Origin: Persicaria tinctoria
Taxonomy: Eukaryota > Streptophyta > Magnoliopsida > Caryophyllales > Polygonaceae
Length of the DNA: 64,000 nucleotides
Direction of reading: 5' to 3'
NCBI GenBank assembly: GCA_037127255.1
Contig: JBANSL010000007.1
Location: forward strand, 61,923,038 to 61,987,037
Shown here: positions 22,370-32,969 of the stretch, one piece after another
Layout: the number at the start of each line of letters is the position of its first letter
Numbering within the stretch: the stretch's first letter is position 1
Notes under the pieces: model-generated
What the model was told of the DNA's origin: nothing
What the model saw: the letters and a program-made list of their open reading frames with translations, nothing else
Database searches by the model: none
Translations under genes and position numbers: made by a program

Positions 22370-23794
22370 GTACAGAAAAAACAAATTCACCCATTATTTC
22401 GAACTGGATTCGACAAGCAATCTTGCCTAAGCCGTTATGAGTCCAAGCTTTACCGCAAACCCTCTCCGCATAAGCCATCATCGTGCCTTCTCTCAAAGCT
22501 ACGCAACTACGAGCAACTCCACATGCGTTGTGGCCCTAAGTTGGACCAATACAACACGACACTAAGAACGCTCATTCGGAGCAAACACATTTCCAATTAC
22601 ACTGTAGATTGCAATTACATTGTGTGGTTGCCTGCCAATGGCCTCGGAAATCGGATGATTAGCCTTGTTGCCACATTCCTTTACGCAATGCTCACCAACC
22701 GAGTTCTTCTTGTTCCATTGGAGGCTGAGATGATGGGTGTGTTCTGTGACCCTTTTCTGAATTCGACATGGAAGCTCCCTAATGATTTCCCCTATAGGTA
22801 TCCAACTGATGATCTTCCAACAAATGCAAGCTTGGTGAAGATTGTAATGGAAAGTGAAAACAGCAGCGAATTGGCGAATTCAATTGATGTCCCACCATTC
22901 GTTTTTGTTGATTTGCAACACGATTGGCCTGAACGCGAGAGGTTTTTCCATTGCGGTGAAGGCCAAACTATTCTCGAGAGGGCACCATTCTTGATCCTGA
23001 GGTCAGACCAATACTTTGTACCATCCCTTTACATGATCCCATCGTTTGAAGAAGAGCTAAACGCAATGTTTTTGACCAAAGACACAGTCTTCCACCACTT
23101 GGGAAGATACCTATTCAGCCCATCCAACGAAGCATGGAGGGAGATCACACAGTTTTACAAGGCCAACATGTCGAAGGCCGATAAGAAAGTAGGGATCCAA
23201 GTGAGGGTGTTTACTGCCGAGTTAACACCGGCTAAGACAGTCACAGAGCAGATTCTTGCTTGCACTCTAATGAACAACATTTTGCCCATTGTGGATCCCA
23301 TGAAAAATGCATCAAAGAATGAGTTCTTGATGACCAAGGTTGTTCTGGTAACGTCGTTACACAAAGTTTACTCAAACAGTCTGAGGGCGGTTTACAGGAT
23401 GGGGTCAACGACAACAGGGGAGGAGGTGCGAGTGTATCAGCCGAGCCACGAGGAGGTGCAAAAATTCAATAACAATAGCCATCATGTGAAAGCATGGATA
23501 GAGATGTATTTGTTAAGCCTTTGTGATGAGTTGGTGACAAGTGGGCAGTCCACGTTTGGGTATGTAGCTCAGGGTTTGGGCGGGATAAAGCCATGGATTA
23601 TGCATAAGACCGTGGGGAACGAGTTCATGGATCCGCCATGTGAGAAAGCCTTATCAATGGAACCTTGCTTTCATTTCCCTCCAAGATATGATTGCAAGAG
23701 GAGGATTGAAGTAGAGGATATCAGCTCGATTTTCCCTTATATGAGGCGGTGTGTGGATATCGAAACCGGGGTGAAGATGGTTAGTGAAGCATGA
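22370..23794 (+). CDS. Galactoside 2-alpha-L-fucosyltransferase-like, GT37 family
   Basis: One large exon encoding 474 residues that covers the whole catalytic domain of plant GT37 enzymes, which transfer L-fucose from GDP-fucose to galactose of xyloglucan, arabinogalactan proteins or related wall glycans in the Golgi. Visible marks: CLSRYESKLYRKPSPHKP at the domain start, GLGNR (22640-22654), DNYFVPS-like SDQYFVPSLYMIP, HHLGRYLF, the donor-binding GIQVRVF (about 23192), and STFGYVAQGLGG (about 23550). Cysteines near the C-terminus (PCEKALSMEPCFHFPPRYDC) are conserved. The acceptor AG at 22368-22369 gives phase 0. The frame is intact. Substrate cannot be told from sequence. The membrane-anchor exon is uncertain (see 10182). 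Confidence 0.9.
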   Translation, partial: VQKKQIHPLFRTGFDKQSCLSRYESKLYRKPSPHKPSSCLLSKLRNYEQLHMRCGPKLDQYNTTLRTLIRSKHISNYTVDCNYIVWLPANGLGNRMISLVATFLYAMLTNRVLLVPLEAEMMGVFCDPFLNSTWKLPNDFPYRYPTDDLPTNASLVKIVMESENSSELANSIDVPPFVFVDLQHDWPERERFFHCGEGQTILERAPFLILRSDQYFVPSLYMIPSFEEELNAMFLTKDTVFHHLGRYLFSPSNEAWREITQFYKANMSKADKKVGIQVRVFTAELTPAKTVTEQILACTLMNNILPIVDPMKNASKNEFLMTKVVLVTSLHKVYSNSLRAVYRMGSTTTGEEVRVYQPSHEEVQKFNNNSHHVKAWIEMYLLSLCDELVTSGQSTFGYVAQGLGGIKPWIMHKTVGNEFMDPPCEKALSMEPCFHFPPRYDCKRRIEVEDISSIFPYMRRCVDIETGVKMVSEA

Positions 23795-23899
23795 CTTATA
23801 GGTGATGATTTTTTAGTAAAGCATTCCATTGGTTATGCATTTGGGTTTATTCATGACTTATTTATCTATATGCTTCAACCTATAAAAGTATGTTTGTAC

Positions 23900-24577
23900 A
23901 TAAAATCGTGTCGCCCCTCCGGCGACGGAGTTTCGTAGTATTTTAAAAGGTAAAAAAAATGAAATATAGAACATAGGTGGTCTAGCTTAATTGGAGGGAA
24001 GGAAGTATTAGGGAAGCAAGAGGTCATGGGTTCAAATCCTCATTATTTACCTTTTTGCACTACTTTTTATTCCTTATATTTTTCTTTTAATATTTTTATA
24101 AGATTATTCATTATGTTACACATATGTTTTAAATAATTCTTTTAATTTTTACTTTTATGAAATTTCTTTACTATTAATGTCATATTTAAACCACAATAGG
24201 AATCTTTTTTTTGTTATATTTTTCTTTTAATATTTTCATAAGATTATTCATTATGTTACACATATGTTTTAAATAATTCTTCTAATTTTTACTTTTATGA
24301 AATTTTTTTACTATTAATGTCATATTTAAACCAAAAAAATTATAGTTTTCTTTCAATATTTTAAAAAAAAAATCTTAATCCTGCTACACACACATATATA
24401 TAAATTAATATATTTTTGTATGAATTTTTGTAATAAAATATCATATTTATACCATAATTTGTGGTTCATTTTCAATATATTTTTAAAAAAATTATTTATT
24501 ATATATACCAAGAAAAAAAAATTCCCGACCAAAAATTTCACCCCCTTCCTACAAATCATGTTGCCGCTACTGTGAAG
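23900..24577. repeat. Worn transposon with a tRNA-like head and tandem duplication
   Basis: 23905-23945 matches 18890-18910. 23982-24045 has Pol III box-like pieces (TCTAGCTTAATTGG...GGTTCAAATCC). A ~128-bp unit (24074-24201) is repeated at 24202-24340 and again in degenerate form. The right end ...GTTGCCGCTACTG resembles a hAT-type inverted end. No gene. Confidence 0.4.
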
Positions 24578-25156
24578 AGTTATAGATAATCACAACAAAC
24601 TTGCATGTCTCCGTATTGCACATCTCTTTGATTCCTCAAAGACGTCACTAGCCAACGATCAAAGGAAGTAAAATCAAAATTAAACCAATTGGTCAACTTA
24701 GAGTCACTAGTCACCACTCACCACTAGAAAATCAACATAAATATGATCAAAATGTAGTAACACTCCCTACAACATCATTGTTTTAATTGGTCCGATTTAC
24801 TTCATATGGTAATTTGTATATAAGCAAGTGTTATCATTGTTAGTCAGCTCAATGACTCGGACCACCTTTTGGGTTGATTTCATTGTAAAGACACCCTCCC
24901 TGTTATATTTTGAAATGATTTTAACTGAAGTATTCCACTTTAGTTTGATCAATTGACTCTTCATCAAGTTCTTTTATTTTCCTATGAATTTTCTTGTCCT
25001 GATCTAAATATTATTAATATAAGTATGAAGACATTGGGCTTTGATCGATGTTAAAAAAAATTGACTTTTAACACCGCCCACGTAGAGATCGATATTATTT
25101 TTTTGAAAGATATCAGTTGGTAACCGATGTTAAGTGACATATTTGTAGTTTTTTTT

Positions 25157-25233
25157 GTTACGGTAACCTATACGAGATTTGAACTCGCATCTTTGTGCTT
25201 GAGCATAATGTTCTACCAATTGAGCCAATAGGC
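25157..25233 (-). repeat. tRNA-like sequence (SINE head or tRNA relic), copy 1
   Basis: Read on the minus strand it has a D-arm like box A (GGCTCAATTGGTAGAAC) and a T-arm like box B (GAGTTCAAATCTC), but the anticodon stem does not pair. A close relative is at 60733-60809. Confidence 0.55.
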
Positions 25234-25273
25234 TGAATTACAACAATGCTTAGAGAAATTTAGTTATGACCAA

Positions 25274-25472
25274 ATCATGATAAATGCAAAACCAAAAATC
25301 AAGCCTAGAAACCCAAACTACAGAGAAAGCTCCAGCCACCAAAACAAAAACCATATGCACACAAAAGTCAAGCTTGTTGGAAAGTGTCTATCATGATAAA
25401 TGCAAAACCAAAAATCAAGCCTAGAAACCCAAACTACGGAGAAAGCTCAGCCACCAAAACACAAACCATACC
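25274..25472 (+). repeat. Tandem duplication, ~82-bp blocks
   Basis: ATCATGATAAATGCAAAACC through CCACCAAAACA occurs at 25274-25357 and 25390-25472, nearly identical. Confidence 0.85.
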
Positions 25473-25488
25473 TTTCAATTGAAGCATT

Positions 25489-25596
25489 ACTAAAACCTCC
25501 AAAAAGTGAGGGCTAAAACCTCCAAAAAGTCTATCCAGAAGTGGTCACTTTTTTGAGGTTTTAGTCCTCACTTTCTGCAGGCTTTTAGTAGTAGTT
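25489..25596. repeat. Imperfect inverted repeat ending in CTACTACTAAAA
   Basis: The left arm ACTAAAACCTCCAAAAAGTG is doubled, and the right arm ends CTGCAGGCTTTTAGTAGTAG. Read from the right it begins CTACTACTAAAAGCC and carries repeated ACTAAAACCTC, like a CACTA subterminal region. Confidence 0.5.
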
Positions 25597-26129
25597 TCCT
25601 TCTTTTCACGTTCTATGTATGTTCTCAAGCAAGCATCCTTGCTCATATCCTATTACGCTACTTTGACCCTCCCATATTCACATTCTATGTGTTGTCAATA
25701 GTAGTTTGCTTCCTCGTGTATCCATTAACACTATTTTGTCTCTTTTGTTTTCATATCCATGAGGATTTCCTCTCCTTCTTCTCTGTCCATCTTGCCCATT
25801 GAAAACCTTCTACATAACTAAAAACTCATTTTTCTCAATCTGCGTTTTCTCAACAATTGTACGTATGCATTGCAATTTCGAGGAACATTTGTAACCATAG
25901 TCTTTACCGATCTTCAATCAATAACCGCATGTTCCAAGAATTCAAATATGTATATGAAAGTGAAAGTCATTAGAGAAAAAGTTTTACTATTGTAATGCAC
26001 ATAATATTCACAAGTATTATACACATATAATACATAGTAAAGAGATCGACTAAGGCAAGGTAGGTGATAAAAAGACTCAGAATATAAAACATTTATCTGT
26101 ATATTATGTGTATGATTTCAGAGTGAAAT

Positions 26130-26990
26130 CTGGGAAGAAATTGAAGGCTTATAACAAAAATTCCGGAGATGGATCAAACAATGTGTGAAGACTGTCTCCT
26201 TCTCCGTCTTGGTTAATGATGGACCCAATGACCCTTTCATACTAGGGAGAGGCATTAGGTACACCCGCTCTCCCCTTATCTTTTCATCATAGGATCATAA
26301 ATTTTAGAAAAAACAAATCCACGACACTTGTAACCAGACAGACGAATTCATTGGATTCATACTATCTAAGTTAGGAACCAAAATCCCCTCTCTCCCTTGC
26401 GAAGGATATGATGATTTTCGCAAATGCAAACCAAGACTTGTGTCTTGTGGTGAAAAATATCATTGACGACTATCGTGGCATATTAGGTCAAAAGGTCAAT
26501 TTTCATAAATCGGACTTCCAAACCACCCCGAAAGTCTCAAACAATAAAAACAAACAATTGGTACGGAGTACGATCCACATAAACAACCAGATATCACTTG
26601 ATAAAAATTTCGGAATTCTCCATTATCAATGACGGAGTTAACAAAACCACATTTGAAGAAACAATATGCAAAACTAAACAACAACTCATGAAATGGAAAC
26701 CTAACTCGTTATCACAAGAGGGAAGAGCAACACTAATAAGATCTAACATGACTGCTAAGCCGAATTACATTATGCAAAACTTCATGCTCCCAACCCTAAT
26801 CCATAAAGAACTTAAATAGGTGTTTTTTCTGGAACAAAGAACAATCTTTTGTCATCTCTTATTGGTTAGGACAAGGTCTGCAAGGAGAAATGATTAGGTG
26901 GAACTGGAATACGTAAAACAAAAGATATGAACTAGGCACTACAAATGAAATTGTTATGGAAAATCTTAACAAATCGTTGAAACTGATAAT
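26130..26990 (+). pseudogene. LINE reverse transcriptase remnant
   Basis: Broken frames match the plant L1-type reverse transcriptase: KDMMIFANA where the (F/Y)ADD box belongs (about 26400-26430), IIDDYRGILGQKVNFHKSDF, then TKQQLMKWKPNSLSQEGRAT and YIMQNFMLPT. Stops and frameshifts are frequent, and both flanks are missing. It resembles the minus-strand LINE at 46403-48650. The aspartate pair of the active site is changed, so it is dead. Confidence 0.8.
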
Positions 26991-27440
26991 ATTGATTTAT
27001 CAAATAGATATACTATTGGGTTAATTTATGAAAAATAAAAACAATTTTAATAAAATATATTATCTAGGAATTTATAAAATATAATAACAAACGAAACCGA
27101 TAATATTGATTCATTAGATAGATATCTAGATTAGGTTAATTTGTGAAAAAAATTATTATTATAATAATCGATTAATATGATATCTATGTCATATATTGTT
27201 ATGGTTAAAAAGTGAAAAGAATATCGATTGTTATCTATGTCATTTGACCAGTGAAAAGAATACATATGGTTATAAATAAAAGTTTATTATCGACAAATCA
27301 GCAAAAAAAAAAATCGACAAACAAGGTATCTACGATGACAAAACAAGGAATATCTAAATTCAACCATAACAAGAACTAATTATATATTTTTTTTATTTCA
27401 AAATCTAAAATAATTATACACCACTATAAGTTAAGATTAA
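26991..27440. other. AT-rich spacer
   Basis: No coding or structural signal apart from a short direct repeat around 26985-27010 and 27095-27130 (GATAATATTGATTYATYARATAGATA). Confidence 0.4.
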
Positions 27441-27529
27441 TGTTCATCAAGTATGATTACCATTTTAAACTTCTTTACTTTTCCATTTGCACACTAAATT
27501 TAGGGTTTACTTGGTATTTTCATCTATTC

Positions 27530-28445
27530 ATTGCTGAAACCTATTTCCTCCCCTCCGGCTCCAAGTGCCACGTCTTCGTTTCTCTTCTCTTCATCGATGG
27601 ATCTCCGACCTTCTACTCTCTATGCTCTTCGCTCCCCCTTACATCTTCACTGTCGCCGGCAATCCCAGCAGCCTCCATCGCCATCACCGCAAGCAACTAC
27701 CCTTCTCGATTTGGGTTGCAATTAGCTTTTTCAGACTTGCGAAATAGGGCTGGGAGAAACCGTGATTCCCCGACTCGCACCCCGCATGCCGCAGGCGAGT
27801 CCTCCCCCGCCGCCGCCGCCGCCGCCGTCGCACCAAATACTGTCGTGCTGTCTCCGCCATCTCACAGTTCCACTGGTTGTCGGCTCGGGGTTGTTGCAGT
27901 GCACTGTGCACACCAAAGGTGAAAGGCCAACACTCCATTCTTGTTCATTCTTCCCAAAATAGGAGGCCATCGACCGACAACAATAGGAGGTCATCGATCG
28001 ACACGATGCACCAGGGGTAAACAAGGGCGTCGGAAAAGACAAACGCTGGGTTGAAGTAATAGCCAAAGCCAACGGAAACCCAGGGCGGCGCCACCACGGA
28101 GGAACCGAAGGAGATACACATGAGATTATAAGACAAAACATCACCAACTGGAGCAGCATTAGATTCACACCACCGAGACAACCAATACACCAATTTATAG
28201 ATAGACATGGCGGAGGGGAGCGAAATCCATAACACGAAGAAGCCCCAACCCAAAAAAGCAAGAGGAAGACCCGACCAAGGCACAAGGACTCGGCAAGGCC
28301 AATCGACCGAACAACCGCCAAATCAGGCCACCAAACTCAAGCAGAGGGTGATTAGAATAGGAAGGATACACAAATTTGTGGTTAGAGGGGATAATTTGGC
28401 CAAGGCCAGGTTGATTAGAGGGGATGGATCGATGTGTGGATAGAC
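27530..28445. other. Gene-like GC-rich block, unidentified
   Basis: Both strands have overlapping open frames (for example minus 27731-28321 and plus 28207-28443). None shows a domain that I recognise. It includes a CCG microsatellite (27805-27830). It could be captured host DNA in the Helitron described below or a separate relic. Confidence 0.3.
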
Positions 28446-28739
28446 ATTGATGGATACCCAAAGAGAGTTTCTCTCTTAAGAGAGAAACACGAATGGGTAG
28501 ATTTTTATCCTTTATGTTTTGAACTTGCCTTGTAGTCTCAAATAATATTTAATTTGATAGCCTAAAATAAGTCATTGGTTCTCCTCATAAGAAGTGTTTA
28601 TCAAGGGATATATTCCTAAGATATACTCATCTTCATTTTTGTGAGTCCGAACTCTGAAGTTTTTACTCTTGAAGAGTTGTTCACCCTAATTTACTCTCGA
28701 AGAGTTGTTTCATATTTGGCATTATTCTTTTGGTGGTGA

Positions 28740-29036
28740 CAAGAGTTCAAGCTTTCGACGTGGCACTGTTCACAGGGTTCTATTGAGGCTCTATCGATTG
28801 GCGAGATCAGACTGTGTTTACACCAGTCCTTGGCCAATATTGGGTTGGGCTTTCTTTCAAGGGATCCGAAGTTACAATTACTTATTTCAGATTTGGAAGT
28901 TGTACTAAGATCCTCAAGTAAAGAAAAACAAAAGAATAGGTCTCAAAAGCCACGCAAATCAGGTTCAAGCAGGGGAAAATGGATGGCTTTAGCTATCGTG
29001 GCAAGATTTTTGTCAGTATCAGATTTGGCGCTGAAG
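28740..29036 (+). pseudogene. Captured exon of a SABRE/KIP-like gene
   Basis: A 98-codon open stretch matches my recollection of the N-terminal part of plant SABRE/KIP proteins (bridge-like lipid-transfer family): GSIEALSIGEIRLCLHQSL, GLGFLSRDPKLQLLISDLEV, then a basic linker and GKWMALAIVARFLSVS. It ends at a proper donor, CTGAAG|GTAATG. Only one exon is present; the parent gene has dozens of exons and codes for over 2000 residues. Keeping a splice donor points to capture from genomic DNA and not via mRNA. The family call is from recognition, not a search. Confidence 0.65.
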
Positions 29037-31135
29037 GTAATGAAATTCATATAGTGAGATTCATTGAATTATGATTTAGTTGCTCATGAGAACTTTATTT
29101 TGTTGATTCATTTGCACTCCTGCGTTGTTTTGCTTTATTCGAAAATTATGGTGTTGTTATTAATTACTTATTACCCTTTACAAGAGATTTGATTGTTTGG
29201 TCGCATTTGTAAATGAAAAGGAATGGACTAAAAAGTGATCTTTAATATTTGATTCATAATACTACAGTGGTGGAATGCAAATAGTGATTCAACAATAGTT
29301 GGGATTTTTTTTCTGGTCATATTAGAAAACCTTTCTAGATATTCTTCTAACATATGAACTGCTTTTTTGATCATTTATCAATAAGATCTAAAAAAATTGT
29401 TTACTTTCGAATTGCTTGAGATATTATTGGAGAATATTGTTTCCTAATTTCAGCTAGCAAGTTCAGTGATGAACTCAGTGATGGATACAATTATATGGAA
29501 GCATAATCTAAATATTGGTGCATTCCACTGCTTGGAAGAAGGAAAGTTCAAGAGCCCTTTTAATTCTATACAGTTGCCACTAATCTAGATGTGTAGATCA
29601 CCATCGTGAATGCCAATTTTCTAATATTATGAGTGACTAAACCAACAATAAAAATATCTATAAAGACATAAAAGTAAAATAAAAGACAACCGGTCGGCGG
29701 AAAGTGGCAAAGGCTTAATCAATAAAGACGTCCGCAGATAGACACACAACAAGAAAAAAACGATGAACACATTTAAGAATAGAATCATCCGCGGATAGAA
29801 AAGAGGGGACACGTGGTGATCATGCCCACCCCCCACGAGTAGAACACGTGTTGAGTAGCGAGCACCACGTGGCATGTCTTTAGAAACCGCCTTGTACCTA
29901 TAAAAGGAAGAAAAGGACATGAAAGAAGGGGACTTTTCGGGGAAAGGAGGAAAGAGAGAAAAGGGAGAAAGAAGGAGCGGATGAAGGTCAAGTGAACTTG
30001 AGAAAGAAGAGTGAAACAGGGAGGATAAAGAGAAGAAGTCGAACGCGCCATTAAGAACCTCTTTTTCAGGAAGATCGAAGCCTTTTCACTAGAATTGCTC
30101 CACGAATATAGACCTTTTTCATCCTTAATAAAGCTTTCCACTTAAATTGAAAGTTTGTTGTTGTTGGTCCTCAAGATTATCAACGACGACAGGTAAGCCA
30201 ACTAATTTCCCGAATTGTCCAGAGAAAACTCGATAAGCGAATAATTTCGGATTCGTAGATAGATTTTTCCCGCGGCAGAGGTTGGGCCGCGTTGATTATT
30301 TTGATGCTGGTCAGGTAAGCCCGTTGGGAATATTGATGATCTTACTAGGTAAATTCCCGGATCCCACTAAAAATGAAGGCCTTGAAGGATCGAGCATTTT
30401 CAATGAGTTAATGATCATACAAACCTAATTGGATTGGTTTCCCTATAAAATCATAAATGGCTTTTTATTAGGTCAATGTCTTTTCTTTGTTGATATGTGG
30501 GATATTGAGCAAAATTACCTTTTTCTTTTTCCTCGAGAGTATTATTTTGTTTAATCTTGTAGTTGTACTCCATTTATGTTTTCCTTCATTTGGTGGTTTA
30601 TCATGTTGTAATATAATGGTTTTATAAATTGTCATGTTTAGATGTGGTGAAATCATTTTGGTGATTTGATATCTCAAATATTTAAGCTATGCCCAGCTAG
30701 CTATTATTCACATTTTGGTTAATCGATTCTACCCCTTTTTCTTAGATGATTGCTCTTGTATGAAACTTTTTGATTAATATTTACCCTCCAGGGCATTTAT
30801 TTTGTTATTGTATTCGTTTCTTATTTATTGCCAGGATTGAGTATCTACGTAAAAGGGTAAGATACTCTACGATACATAGATAGTTGTGAACAATTGACTC
30901 TTTTTTGGACTTGAATTAAGCTCATCGTAGTTGTATAACCTGTTTTTGTTGAAATGACGTTTTGTTAGTTTTTTTAATGGACCTCATGTGGAAGGATCAT
31001 TGTCGAAACCTACAAAAAAAAAGGGGCTTCTAAAGTTGATCGGAGAGGAAGTATGTGGTTAAATTGTTGCCTACCATGTTCATCTATATTTTAACTGCTG
31101 CAGAAAAGCATTGTGTGTTTAAATTATTGACTAAC
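29037..31135. other. Non-coding stretch between the two captured exons
   Basis: 29450-29590 has a short open stretch (VMDTIIWKHNLNIGAFHCLE) after a possible acceptor, family unknown. 29650-30190 resembles a solo LTR or promoter-rich retrotransposon piece: TATAAAAGG at 29898, a purine-rich leader, then AATAAAG at 30126. The rest is AT-rich with no gene. Confidence 0.35.
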
Positions 31136-31160
31136 ATGTTCAGTTAAACTCCTGCAGAAA
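31060..31160 (+). repeat. Short tandem duplication carrying a splice acceptor
   Basis: TTAAATTRTTGMCTAMCATGTTCA...CTGCAGAAAAGC occurs twice, about 60 bases apart, so CTGCAG|AAAAGC appears at 31096-31110 and 31148-31160. Confidence 0.7.
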
Positions 31161-31353
31161 AGCTGGCATTTTTCTCTGAGAAATTTGATGCTAAGTTATT
31201 TTTGTCAAGAACACACCAAGATACACCCGTAGCAGATCTGGAGGCTGGTTCACTTTTGTTAAAGACTGATCTGAAAGGATGGACACAACAAAGGAAAAAC
31301 TTAGTCAAGGAAAATTTGGATTGCTTTGTCTCATGCAAGACTACAATTGATGG
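31146..31353 (+). pseudogene. Captured exon of an exocyst SEC5-like gene
   Basis: After an acceptor CTCCTGCAG the frame reads AEKLAFFSEKFDAKLFLSR, then HQDTPVADLEAGSLLLKTDL and ENLDCFVSCKTTIDG, ending at GATG|GTATAC. As I recognise it, this matches the N-terminal part of exocyst subunit SEC5 (EXOC2), a vesicle-tethering factor at the plasma membrane. Only one exon is present, in the same orientation as the SABRE-like exon 2 kb upstream. The exon frame itself is intact; the gene is not. Confidence 0.65.
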
Positions 31354-32216
31354 TATACTTTTTAAATTTACTATGTTCTTCTTGTACATATCTACTAATG
31401 TTTATGTATGTTTGCTATGTGTTGATAGTGGATAATGGCAGTGTGCTCTGGGTTTGAACATTTTATATTGATGCGAAAATTATGTCTTAGGTAGACATCG
31501 AGTCAAAGCTAAAACGGACTGTAGAAGATCCTAAATGAGTAGGGGCTACTCATTTTTATAATTGCATTCAATGAGTTAGTAAATTGGCTAATCGTGCTTT
31601 TGAACCACTTTTTGGGAGACAGGTGAATAAGATCTAAATGTAATATATCAAGCCCGTGTTTTTGTTTTTCACTTTTCTGCATGGACATATATATAAATGT
31701 TGCCTTCTTCCTGATTTCTTTTTCTTTACCATCTGACCCATCTAATGTAAATGAAATTCCAAAGGGTCTTGGACTATAAGATAGAATTAAAAAAAATATC
31801 CAAGGCAGTGCTCTATATTAGTTATCGATTTATCATCTTTACAAAACATATTTTAATCGTAGTAATCAAAGTTCGTTTCTCTTTGTTTATGTGTATAGAT
31901 GAATACATTTCATTATATTTAGGATTTGATCTTAATGATTCTTCATTTCTTCCAAATTTTTAATTGATTTATCCTTAATTGTATAATGAAATGTATAGAT
32001 GAATACATTTCATTCATTCCTTAATTCCGAAGGTTGATGATGACGTGTGTTTTACCGATACTTCGCGTTTAGAGTATGATAGGTTAAGGAAACTAAAGTT
32101 TAAGTTTTGCATTTGTATTTATACACTAAATAAATTTTACAAAATAAAATGATAATTTACCTACCAAACTTTGAATGAAATTATCAAATAAATCCCAAAA
32201 TAGATATACAACTGCA
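31354..32216. other. AT-rich stretch, probable Helitron 3' region
   Basis: No gene. 31880-32020 has a repeated GATGAATACATTTCATT. Leads to the hairpin terminus at 32217. Confidence 0.4.
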
Positions 32217-32244
32217 CCGACCCCGCGGGCGGATAAAAACCTAG
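32217..32244 (+). mobile_element. Probable Helitron 3' terminus (hairpin plus CTAG)
   Basis: CCGACCCCGCGGGCGG can fold as a GC-only hairpin (one bulged A, CGC loop). It is followed 8 bases later by CTAG and then T. A GC hairpin 8-12 bases before CTRR, inserted before T, is the 3' signature of plant Helitrons. The element would extend leftward and include the SABRE-like and SEC5-like exons. The 5' TC end was not found and no Rep/helicase is present. Confidence 0.6.
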
Positions 32245-32498
32245 TGTATGATAAAAACAAATCTCAACTATTTATACTAAGAGATAAAAACAAATCTTAA
32301 TTATACCTAACAAATCACAATAAATAAATAAATTTACTAAACATTTTTCAAATATAAATACATGTTCATTTATATTGTTCCACAAGATAATTCAAAAATG
32401 ACAGAGGCATTCAACCATGACAAATGCATTCAACTATTCAAGGAGAAGAAGAATAAAGCAAAATCATTTCAACTCTAAATAACGGTACATTGTATATA

Positions 32499-32741
32499 CT
32501 CCCTCCGTTTAACAAAACAAGTTATTTACTATTCATGCACGCTTTTTTAGAATGATAAAACTATATAAAATATTCGTTTTTTAATAAAAAAATTTTAACC
32601 AGTGTGTACTTATTAATAATAACTAAGAAATTATTAAAAAAATTATTTAAAAAATAGATATTTTATATAGTTTTTAATTTTTTATCCATTAAAAAAGCGT
32701 GTATGAATATTAAAGTGACATGTTTTGCCGAATAGAGGGAG
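32499..32741. mobile_element. Stowaway-like MITE
   Basis: Starts CTCCCTCCGTTTAACAAAAC and ends with an inverted partner (GCCGAATAGAGGGAG), with TA on both sides. Internal arms ATGCACGCTTTTTT and AAAAAAGCGTGTAT also pair. Confidence 0.85.
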
Positions 32742-32969
32742 TATAATTTATGATTATTTTTACATATATGCATTGGGTACAAATATTAATTAAAAATGGG
32801 ATAAATTTGTTTTCTCTAATTACAAATATTTAAAGTTCTTTTTACCGTTAACTACATAATAATTAATAGTATTTAAATGTGTGGGGTATTTAGAGTTTAA
32901 AGCTTACCTACAAATTTTTTTATACATTTTTTTAATATTAAATATATTAATTTAATAAAATAGTGCGGG

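Larger units (their letters stand above)
24580..26130. other. Repeat-rich spacer
   Basis: No coding exon. It contains a tRNA-like repeat (25157-25233), a tandem ~82-bp duplication (25274-25357 and 25390-25472) and an inverted repeat (25489-25596), listed separately. Confidence 0.5.

Noticed and set aside
26408..26632. Active LINE reverse transcriptase
   Set aside because: The ADD active-site box is changed and frames are broken on both sides.
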